Notes under the pieces: model-generated
Databases searched by the model: none
The model's input: only the letters and a program-made list of their open reading frames with translations
What the model was told of the DNA's origin: nothing
Shown here: positions 17,098-24,517 of the stretch, piece after piece
Layout of the letters: each line of letters starts with the position of its first letter
Position numbering within the stretch: position 1 is the first letter of the stretch
NCBI GenBank assembly: GCA_040403095.1
Contig: JBBALI010000001.1
Coordinates: 133,996 to 197,995, forward strand
DNA from: JAQVCM01 sp040403095
GTDB lineage: Bacteria; Bacteroidota; Bacteroidia; Flavobacteriales_D; Crocinitomicaceae
Direction of reading: 5' to 3'
Length of the DNA: 64,000 nt
Made by a program: the position numbers and the translations under genes

Positions 17098-18294
17098 TTA
17101 TTTGTCGTTGATTGCTTTGATTCCTGGCAATTCAATTCCTTCCAAATATTCAAGCATTGCGCCACCGCCAGTGGAAACATAACTCACTTTATCGGCTAAA
17201 TTAAATTTGTTAATTGCAGCAACTGAATCTCCTCCTCCAATCAATGAAAAAGCGCCATTTGCTGTTGCATCTACAATTGACATCGCAACATCTTTCGTCC
17301 CTTGTTGGAAATTATCCATTTCGAAAACGCCCATTGGTCCGTTCCACAAAATTAATTTTGAATTCAAAATAATTTCTCTGCAAGCTTTAGATGTTTCAGA
17401 ACCAGTATCAAGCCCCATCCAACCGTCAGGAATTTCACCAATTTGCACTTCTTTGCGCTTCGCATCATTGTCAAACTTATCTGCTATAATAGTATCTGTT
17501 GGGATATATAAATTAACACCATTCACTTTAGCTTTAGTGATAATGTCTTTTGCCATCTCCAAATAATCATCTTCAACCAATGAGTTTCCAACGTTTCCGC
17601 CTTGCGCTTTGACAAAAGTGTATGCCATTCCGCCACCAACAATTAAATTGTCAACTTTATCTAACAACTGCTGAATGATGGTGATTTTCGAAGAAACTTT
17701 GGCTCCACCAACTATGGCTGTCAATGGTTTTTCTGTGCTATTCAACACTTTATCTACTGCTTTGATTTCTCCTTCAAGTAAGAAACCAAACATTTTATCA
17801 TGAGGGAAAAACTTTGCAACAACTGTTGTACTGGCATGCGCTCTGTGCGCTGTTCCGAAAGCATCATTTACATAAACATCGCCCAATTTCGATAAAGATT
17901 CTGCAAAACTTTCTGAACCAGCTGTTTCTTGCTTGTAAAAACGTAGATTTTCCAACAACAAAACTTCTCCAGCTTTCAAATTAGCGCTTAAATTTTCAGC
18001 TTCTTCCCCTATACAATCGGTGGCAAATTTAACTTCTCGGTGCAGTAAATCACTCGTATGTTTAACAATGTGTTTAAGTGAAAATTTGTCTTCAAACCCT
18101 TCTTTCGGACGGCCTAAATGCGACATTAAAACTACGCTTCCACCTGCACCCAAAATGTGATTGATTGTTGGAAGAGCGGCACGGATTCTTGTATCATCTG
18201 TGATTTCTAGCGTGTCTTTGTCTAAAGGAACATTGAAATCAACGCGAATTAAAGCACGCTTTCCATTAAAGTCATAAGAATGAATATCAGCCAT
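17098..18294 (-). CDS. pgk: Phosphoglycerate kinase
   Basis: The 398-residue enzyme transfers phosphate between 1,3-bisphosphoglycerate and ADP in glycolysis/gluconeogenesis. Signature parts are ALIRVDFNVPLD near the N-terminus, VLMSHLGRPKEG, LLENLRFYKQE, VNDAFGTAHRAHAST, AIVGGAKVSSK, LWNGPMGVFE and IGGGDSVAAI. Length and order are complete. A TAnnTTTG box lies 26 bases upstream, and the gene has its own terminator, so it is probably monocistronic. It follows the long PBP1A-to-DUF5684 gene run on the same strand. Confidence 0.98.
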   Translation of the reverse strand: MADIHSYDFNGKRALIRVDFNVPLDKDTLEITDDTRIRAALPTINHILGAGGSVVLMSHLGRPKEGFEDKFSLKHIVKHTSDLLHREVKFATDCIGEEAENLSANLKAGEVLLLENLRFYKQETAGSESFAESLSKLGDVYVNDAFGTAHRAHASTTVVAKFFPHDKMFGFLLEGEIKAVDKVLNSTEKPLTAIVGGAKVSSKITIIQQLLDKVDNLIVGGGMAYTFVKAQGGNVGNSLVEDDYLEMAKDIITKAKVNGVNLYIPTDTIIADKFDNDAKRKEVQIGEIPDGWMGLDTGSETSKACREIILNSKLILWNGPMGVFEMDNFQQGTKDVAMSIVDATANGAFSLIGGGDSVAAINKFNLADKVSYVSTGGGAMLEYLEGIELPGIKAINDK

Positions 18295-18319
18295 TTCTGT
18301 AAATTTTTATTTATGCTAG

Positions 18320-18327
18320 CAAATGTA
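18320..18327 (-). promoter_or_regulatory. Possible -7 promoter box for pgk
   Basis: The minus strand reads TACATTTG, matching TAnnTTTG, 25 bases before the pgk ATG. No well-spaced TTG was found for the -33 element. Confidence 0.35.
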
Positions 18328-18404
18328 GCAAAAATCTATAGACTAGAAGGCTGAAAAAAGGGAATTAAATCTAGCAAGAAAATCTAAAATAAAGATTTAA
18401 ATAA

Positions 18405-18806
18405 TTAATTATCAAGTAAATCTTGGCTAATTATTTTTTCTGAATCGATGTACTTCGCATCGCCAAAAGCCAAAATTGGAAAGAACACATAAGGCAGAAA
18501 AATCACACCAACTGTAAAACCTTCAGATTTACCAAAGTTTTTAACCATTCCATTGATAATCATGATTATGAATACAAAATTGGCCAAAGGAACAAACATC
18601 ATCCCAAACCACCATGTGGGTTTTTTGGCAATTTCAACCATCACATAGTAATTGTAAAAAGGAACAATCGCTGCCCAGCCAGGTTGATTAGCTTTGACAA
18701 AAATCTTCCATATTGAAATGATCATCAATGCGATGACTCCAATGTATAGAAGAAAAAACAGAATGAATAAAGCGATTAAAGGACCTGATGGAGACATAAT
18801 TTGCAT
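18405..18806 (-). CDS. DUF5684-type small membrane protein
   Basis: The 133-residue protein has about four hydrophobic segments (residues ~9-35, 45-60, 65-85, 97-113) and the characteristic block KANQPGWAAIVPFYNYYVM, followed by PTWWFGMMFVPLANF. This is the DUF5684 pattern, also found at the front of some Bacteroidetes signal peptidases; here only the membrane module is present. It ends with a short hydrophilic tail. It lies 7 bases after the GT2 gene, at the end of a same-strand gene run. The function is unknown. Confidence 0.75.
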   Translation of the reverse strand: MQIMSPSGPLIALFILFFLLYIGVIALMIISIWKIFVKANQPGWAAIVPFYNYYVMVEIAKKPTWWFGMMFVPLANFVFIIMIINGMVKNFGKSEGFTVGVIFLPYVFFPILAFGDAKYIDSEKIISQDLLDN

Positions 18807-18813
18807 GTTTTAA

Positions 18814-19533
18814 TTATTTAACGAAACGGTATTTTAAAATACACCAAATGGCTCTAAATCCATCTTTCCAGCCAATTTTCTTTCCTTCTTCATAGGTACG
18901 ACCGTAATAAGAAATACCAACTTCATAAATTCTAATTTTTGGAACGCGCGCTAATTTGGCTGTAATTTCTGGTTCAATCCCAAAGCGATTCTCTTTGATT
19001 TCAATGTTTTTAGCAATGGAAGTACGAATCAATTTATAACACGTTTCCATGTCTGTCAAATTCAAATTGGTCATGATATTTGACAATCTTGTCAGAAATT
19101 TATTTCCGATTGAATGCCAGAAAAACAAGATTCTGTGTGGATGATGTCCAACAAAACGAGAGCCGTAAACAACATCTGCATTGTCCATGAAAACTGGTTT
19201 TAACAACAAATTATACTCTTGTGGATCATATTCTAAATCAGCATCTTGAACTATCAAATAATCTCCCGTACATTCTTTAATCGCCCTATTGATTGCTGCG
19301 CCTTTTCCTTGATTGTGGGTTTGTGAAAACAAACGAATATTCATACCAGTGTTTTGTGCAATATATTCTTCCACTTTTTGAATTGTCTGGTCTTTAGAAC
19401 AATCGTTTACTATCACGATTTCTTTCACGATTCCATTTGGCAGCTCAACTTCTTTGACACGCTCCAAGATCAATTGAATGGTATTTTCCTCATTATATGC
19501 AGGAATTAGAATGGACAATTTTTGGATGTTCAT
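18814..19533 (-). CDS. Family 2 glycosyltransferase (dolichyl-phosphate mannose synthase-like)
   Basis: The 239-residue protein begins MNIQKLSILIPAYNEENTI, followed by IVNDCSKDQT and QDADLEYDPQEY, the nucleotide-sugar and metal-binding parts of GT-A enzymes (the DAD motif). There are no C-terminal membrane helices, so it is a DPM1-like soluble or peripheral enzyme making a lipid-linked sugar (polyprenyl phosphate sugar). I use the ATG at 19533; a TTG two codons upstream is less likely. Adjacent polytopic membrane proteins (at 19583 and 21980) resemble GT-C enzymes that use such lipid-linked donors, so the three may act together. That pairing is inference. Confidence 0.88.
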   Translation of the reverse strand: MNIQKLSILIPAYNEENTIQLILERVKEVELPNGIVKEIVIVNDCSKDQTIQKVEEYIAQNTGMNIRLFSQTHNQGKGAAINRAIKECTGDYLIVQDADLEYDPQEYNLLLKPVFMDNADVVYGSRFVGHHPHRILFFWHSIGNKFLTRLSNIMTNLNLTDMETCYKLIRTSIAKNIEIKENRFGIEPEITAKLARVPKIRIYEVGISYYGRTYEEGKKIGWKDGFRAIWCILKYRFVK

Positions 19534-19582
19534 TATCAATTTTAAAATTTTAATAAGTTGAAAAACTGGCTTAAAACAGAAA

Positions 19583-21316
19583 TCAGTCAGTAAAGAAACG
19601 AATTTTCATTGAATCTATTGTCAATGTTTCCTTTTTGGTCAAAATAACAAACACACATTTTATCTTTCTAGGCAAAGTTTTATCAATGTAAAAACAGTAA
19701 TTGGCTAAATTTTTATTTGTCTTTTCATCAATCGTATGAAGAAGTGTATTGTAGTTGTTGAATAACAGCGAATCATTTTCATTTAAGATTCTAATCTCCA
19801 AAGATTCACCTTGATCCTTGATCGTAGTATTGAATAAAATTTGTCCTCCATGAATGAAATTTTCTTCTGATAAATCAACCTCAAGAGTATCTAATATATA
19901 CCATTTGTCATTTGACATTATCTTCCTGTTTTCCCAATTAGACTGATTGATGCAGGTTTTAAAACTTATTTCTTCTTTCCACAAATAGAATACATACTTC
20001 GGGTCTGTCTTCATGAAAACCTTCCAATACGAGTCTTTATCCATGCCATCTAGTTTTAAAATACTTTTTTGATATTGAAAAGTTTGAGTAATCATAACAA
20101 CAGCAAAAACAGGAATGGAAATCAACAAAAAACTTTTTAGCAAATTTAGTTTTGAGGCTAAAACGGGAGCAATAAAAACTATAAATACTGGATAAAAATC
20201 TACCAATGGTCTTGAACCAATACTCCCACCGTAACTCCAAATCCACCAACTAGATAACACATAAATTAGCACTGAAAACGCCAATAAAAAGTACACCAGT
20301 CTTAGGCTTAATTTGAGAGCTAAATGGCCAATTATACCAACTAAAAAGACGATAAAAAACCAAGGTGCCCAAAGGAAAAATCCTTTTCTGTAACTGAAAA
20401 GAAAATCTGTAAAATGTGGATCAGACCAATTAAATGTTTCCTCTCCATAAGTATAGTAAATCCATTTTCCAGTTTGAGCAAACCAAATTATACATTGAAT
20501 TTGCGACAATAAAACAACTAATAAAACTGCTAAAATAGTTGTTTTTAAATGTTTGTTGTATAGATTCTTAATTGTATTCAATAGCAAACTTGTTTTTTCG
20601 TTTAAAATAGGAATAAACAACAAGACCAATACGTTTGTTGGACGAACTAAAAATATAATTCCTAAAAACAAAACACTCCAAAAAAGTGATTTATTATTAT
20701 CATCTAGAAAATGCTTTCTTGTGAAAAATAAGAACCCCGAAATCAGAAAAAATGAATACACATGACTGTAAGCAGCGTCCCAATGCATATAGTTGAGCAT
20801 GGATGTACAAAAAACAACGCCAAACTGAGCGACTAAAATCAAAATTCTGTTGACTTGATGTGATTTTAAGATCAAACGTAAAAATATCAGACCGAAAAAA
20901 GTATAAAACAGCGCAGCGATGTAAATACAAATTTGATAAGGCGTAGAAAATCCATCAGCCGCATATTTTGTAGAATTTGTGGCCCAAAAATGTCCAATGG
21001 CAAAAAATGGCGTTTGTAAAATAGCCGTCCCAATGAAATACTTATCAAAGCGATTGCCATCATCTAATCTACTATATAGGCTAGTGGCAACTAATTCATC
21101 AGGATAAAAATCAGTTTTTAAAGTATCTAAGTACTTAAAATGTAAATCTTTGTAAATAAATGTTGCTGGCAAAAATTCGTAATAACCTCTTCCATCAGCT
21201 TCAATCAGATTGTCGCGTTTGGTCAAATAATTATTTGATACAATCAAGAAAAAAAATATCAATAATAATTCACCTAAAAGTGAACGTAGAAGAAACAAAG
21301 CTGATTTCACGCTCAA
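19583..21316 (-). CDS. Polytopic membrane protein, GT-C-like (unassigned)
   Basis: The 577-residue protein has about ten or more hydrophobic segments between residues 8 and 400, and a ~170-residue hydrophilic C-terminal domain (from about residue 405). The first loop contains EADGRGYYEFLPA, reminiscent of the acidic loop of GT-C glycosyltransferases. No ATG is available: the frame opens at TTG 21316, immediately after the TAA of scoB, with GTG at 21310 as alternative. Translation therefore probably depends on coupling to scoB. The next gene is a DPM1-like glycosyltransferase. Family assignment is tentative; the acceptor is unknown. Confidence 0.7.
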   Translation of the reverse strand: MSVKSALFLLRSLLGELLLIFFFLIVSNNYLTKRDNLIEADGRGYYEFLPATFIYKDLHFKYLDTLKTDFYPDELVATSLYSRLDDGNRFDKYFIGTAILQTPFFAIGHFWATNSTKYAADGFSTPYQICIYIAALFYTFFGLIFLRLILKSHQVNRILILVAQFGVVFCTSMLNYMHWDAAYSHVYSFFLISGFLFFTRKHFLDDNNKSLFWSVLFLGIIFLVRPTNVLVLLFIPILNEKTSLLLNTIKNLYNKHLKTTILAVLLVVLLSQIQCIIWFAQTGKWIYYTYGEETFNWSDPHFTDFLFSYRKGFFLWAPWFFIVFLVGIIGHLALKLSLRLVYFLLAFSVLIYVLSSWWIWSYGGSIGSRPLVDFYPVFIVFIAPVLASKLNLLKSFLLISIPVFAVVMITQTFQYQKSILKLDGMDKDSYWKVFMKTDPKYVFYLWKEEISFKTCINQSNWENRKIMSNDKWYILDTLEVDLSEENFIHGGQILFNTTIKDQGESLEIRILNENDSLLFNNYNTLLHTIDEKTNKNLANYCFYIDKTLPRKIKCVFVILTKKETLTIDSMKIRFFTD

Positions 21317-21976
21317 TTAAGCAAGGACCATTTCTGGAACAAATTCGGGCACAACCAAATCACCTTCAGTTTTGGAAATAATTTCTTCAACGGAAACACC
21401 TGGTGCTCTTTCAATTAAATGGAATTTTCCGTCTTTAATTTCCATTACAGCCAATTCGGTAACTACTTTTTTAACACAACCAACACCCGTAAGCGGTAAA
21501 GTACATTCTTTCAAAATTTTAGATTCACCCGCTTTGTTACTGTGCATCATGGCAACAATGATGTTTTCTGCAGAGGCAACTAAATCCATAGCGCCACCCA
21601 TTCCTTTCACCATTTTCCCAGGAATTTTCCAGTTAGCGATGTCTCCATTTTGAGAAACCTCCATGGCACCCAGTACAGTTAATTGTACATGTTGACCTCG
21701 AATCATCGCAAATGACATAGCTGAATCAAAAAATGAAGCGCCTGCTGTTGTTGTGATCGTTTGTTTTCCTGCGTTGATTAAATCTGCATCTTCTTCGCCT
21801 TCGAATGGAAAAGGTCCCATGCCTAGCACGCCATTTTCAGATTGAAATTCAACTTCTATTCCTTCAGGAATATAGTTTGCAACCAAGGTTGGAATACCAA
21901 TTCCTAAATTAACATACCAACCATCTCTCAACTCTTGAGCGATTCGTTTTGCGATTCCGATTTTATCTAAAGCCAT
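21317..21976 (-). CDS. scoB: Succinyl-CoA:3-ketoacid CoA transferase, subunit B
   Basis: The 219-residue protein is the beta half of the CoA transferase that activates acetoacetate with succinyl-CoA. Diagnostic features are LRDGWYVNLGIGIPTLVANYIP, VEFQSENGVLGMGPFP with the catalytic Glu in the SENG motif, and GGAMDLVASAENIIVAM. Length is typical (~217). It is separated from subunit A (23787-24485) by a 1.8-kb membrane protein gene, instead of following it directly. It starts 3 bases after that gene and directly abuts the next one, so all are probably in one transcript. Confidence 0.95.
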   Translation of the reverse strand: MALDKIGIAKRIAQELRDGWYVNLGIGIPTLVANYIPEGIEVEFQSENGVLGMGPFPFEGEEDADLINAGKQTITTTAGASFFDSAMSFAMIRGQHVQLTVLGAMEVSQNGDIANWKIPGKMVKGMGGAMDLVASAENIIVAMMHSNKAGESKILKECTLPLTGVGCVKKVVTELAVMEIKDGKFHLIERAPGVSVEEIISKTEGDLVVPEFVPEMVLA

Positions 21977-21979
21977 TTT

Positions 21980-23776
21980 CTATTCTTTTAATTTGTAAAA
22001 ATTTAATGTTCCATTTTTACAATTTATTCTACTATGTTGTGGATTCCAAATATACAATCTAAATTCGATTTCTTCAGGATAAAAGCGTTTAAAAACTGAA
22101 TTTATCTTCACTTTGAATTGACCCTGATTTGCACCATGAATCCATCTTTGATCGAAGGTTTCATACCGCACGGTTTCATTTTTTGAATTGAAAGTCGTGA
22201 ATATTATCCTCACATCATGAAAAGGTGTTACAACCCTAAAATCACCAGCGAATTTGATTAATAAATCTTCATTGCGCAATGAATCTAAACTTTTTAATTC
22301 CAATAAGTTGATATATTCTTCGGTAGATTCATTTGCTTCAATTTTCCAAGATTTAAAAATGTTTTTTTGATATGGTTTTAATCTCTTATAAGCCACAAAA
22401 CCACTTGGTAAATCTTTGCAAAGCAATTGGTAATCTTTCAAATCTCGTGAATCAAGTTCTGAGGATTTATTGACAATCACATCATACAATGGAGAAAACT
22501 CATTTAAAATATTGGGCTGGATCTTAACCTCATCGCTGGTTTGACGTTCTAATAAATCCCAATTCAAAGCCATTGTATGATAAACTGAAACAGTTGTAGA
22601 TGTGTCAATTGATTTCTTTACTTGCTGATAAAAAGATGCATCCAACCGTTCGTCAGGGGTGAAAACGGAAGTATTCAAATTCAATTGTAATATTGCCGTT
22701 ATGGGAAAAAACAATAAAATCAATTGAATATATCGCCATTTAGGAAAATCATGGCTAAAAAATCCAACTAATAATATAATTAAAGGAATGAAATACATCC
22801 CCGCTCTGTCCTCTGGGTAATTGACTTTCATCAAAATCGCCAAGACAAAAATGGCAACAATATTGCCAAATAAAAACCATGACAAAATCGTTGTTTCTTT
22901 TACTACTTGATTCCAAAATCCGCGCTTAAAGAGCAAATAAATAAGCAATCCGAAAAACAATAGGAAGAGCAAAATGAAAAACCATTTCAACCATTCAGCA
23001 TCGTAATAAAGCACATATTTGGAAAGTGTTTTACCTGTCACAATCCAAAATCCATCTAAACTTCCGTAATACAAAGCGCCATGTTCTTTCAATAATTGCC
23101 CAAAGGAAATAATTGGCAATAAGCAATAAATGAAACCAATGTGCACTATTAATAAAAACACATTTTTACCAACTGCAAATTCTCGAATGTTTTTCAAATG
23201 AATAATCAAAGCTAAAACGAGCGCCAAACAGGCAGAAACCAAAAAAACCAAATTCGAAAAAACTGCCAAAAAGCTGAAAACATAAAGAAGAATTAAACTT
23301 TTAGTTCTCGATTCTTTGACAAATCTTTGAGCAAAGACCAACATCCAAATGAAAAAGGAAATGGCCATGGCATAACCACGTGAATAAGAGAAATAATCGT
23401 TCATGTAAACGACCGTGACAGCCGCTGTGAGCAAGATTATTTGTGTAGACCGATTATCGATGGATTTCAAAAAAGTATAAATTCCCCAAAAATAAATCGG
23501 GAAACAAAGCAGGCTTGGCAAACGAAAAAGAAAAAATTCATTTCCAAACAATGAATGAAGAAAACTTCCTAAGAATGAATTAAATAAATGATTGTTTGCA
23601 TCCAACATTACAGCATCACCAAACCATATTTCAGGTTCGATAAAGTGCAAAAAAGTAGCTGATTCATCGTGCAAAGGCGCCAAAAATATCGCGCGCAAAG
23701 TAAAATAAACCATCAAAAATGAAAAAAGTATCCAACTGTAATTTTTAAAGCTGAATACTTTTTTATCTAATTTCAT
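21980..23776 (-). CDS. Polytopic membrane protein, GT-C/PMT-like, between scoA and scoB
   Basis: The protein (598 residues from the ATG at 23776) opens MKLDKKVFSFKNYSW and has roughly ten membrane segments up to about residue 400, then a hydrophilic domain of ~200 residues. The first loop has APLHDESATFLHFI, an acidic pair in the position used by protein-O-mannosyltransferase-type GT-C enzymes. I chose this start because it lies 10 bases after the scoA stop; the frame runs further upstream inside scoA, which is unlikely to be used. It may transfer a sugar to a surface glycan or protein. Its position inside a CoA-transferase gene pair is odd. The function is not established. Confidence 0.75.
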   Translation of the reverse strand: MKLDKKVFSFKNYSWILFSFLMVYFTLRAIFLAPLHDESATFLHFIEPEIWFGDAVMLDANNHLFNSFLGSFLHSLFGNEFFLFRLPSLLCFPIYFWGIYTFLKSIDNRSTQIILLTAAVTVVYMNDYFSYSRGYAMAISFFIWMLVFAQRFVKESRTKSLILLYVFSFLAVFSNLVFLVSACLALVLALIIHLKNIREFAVGKNVFLLIVHIGFIYCLLPIISFGQLLKEHGALYYGSLDGFWIVTGKTLSKYVLYYDAEWLKWFFILLFLLFFGLLIYLLFKRGFWNQVVKETTILSWFLFGNIVAIFVLAILMKVNYPEDRAGMYFIPLIILLVGFFSHDFPKWRYIQLILLFFPITAILQLNLNTSVFTPDERLDASFYQQVKKSIDTSTTVSVYHTMALNWDLLERQTSDEVKIQPNILNEFSPLYDVIVNKSSELDSRDLKDYQLLCKDLPSGFVAYKRLKPYQKNIFKSWKIEANESTEEYINLLELKSLDSLRNEDLLIKFAGDFRVVTPFHDVRIIFTTFNSKNETVRYETFDQRWIHGANQGQFKVKINSVFKRFYPEEIEFRLYIWNPQHSRINCKNGTLNFYKLKE

Positions 23777-23786
23777 TGAAATATTT

Positions 23787-24485
23787 TTATGATTTTTGAC
23801 GAACTGTTCTTTGCTCAATTCGCTTCTCAAATTTCTCTCCTTTGAAAATGCGTTGAACAAAAATTCCAGGTGTATGAATCTGATTTGGATTTAATTCGCC
23901 CGCTGGAACCAATTCTTCTACCTCGGCAATCGTAATTTTTCCGGCCATGGCCATCATTGGATTGAAATTTCTAGCTGTAGCTTTGAAAACTAAATTCCCT
24001 TCTGTATCGCCTTTCCAAGCTTTGACAATCGCAAAATCTGCGGTCAATGCTGATTCTAAAATGTGCGGCTTTCCATTATAAATTCTCACTTCTTTTCCTT
24101 CTGCAACTTCAGTTCCGTAACCAGCAGGCGTAAAAAACGCTGGAATTCCAGCACCACCAGCACGACATCTTTCTGCCAACGAACCTTGCGGAATTAAATC
24201 AACTTCCAATTCTCCTGACAACATTTGTCTTTCAAATTCATCGTTTTCTCCGACATAAGAACTGATCATTTTTTTGACTTGTTTGTTTTGCAAAAGCAAT
24301 CCCAAACCAAAATCATCAACTCCAGCATTGTTGGAAATACAAGTTAGATTTTTGACACCTATTTTAACCAATTCTGCAATAGAATTTTCAGGAATTCCAC
24401 ACAATCCAAAACCGCCAACCATCAAAGTCATATTGTCTTCAATTCCTTGACAAGCTTCTGAAACATTTTTTACTACTTTGTTCAT
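23787..24485 (-). CDS. scoA: Succinyl-CoA:3-ketoacid CoA transferase, subunit A
   Basis: The 232-residue alpha half has the family features MVGGFGLCGIPENSI near the N-terminus, TCISNNAGVDDFGLGLLL, SYVGENDEFERQ, and FTPAGYGTEVAEGKE. It works with scoB to use or make acetoacetate (ketone bodies, leucine and butyrate breakdown). The pair is split by a membrane protein gene. It is 32 bases downstream of the PBP1A gene. Confidence 0.95.
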   Translation of the reverse strand: MNKVVKNVSEACQGIEDNMTLMVGGFGLCGIPENSIAELVKIGVKNLTCISNNAGVDDFGLGLLLQNKQVKKMISSYVGENDEFERQMLSGELEVDLIPQGSLAERCRAGGAGIPAFFTPAGYGTEVAEGKEVRIYNGKPHILESALTADFAIVKAWKGDTEGNLVFKATARNFNPMMAMAGKITIAEVEELVPAGELNPNQIHTPGIFVQRIFKGEKFEKRIEQRTVRQKS

Positions 24486-24517
24486 CTTGATACTATTATT
24501 GTTCGTTTTGAACTAAT

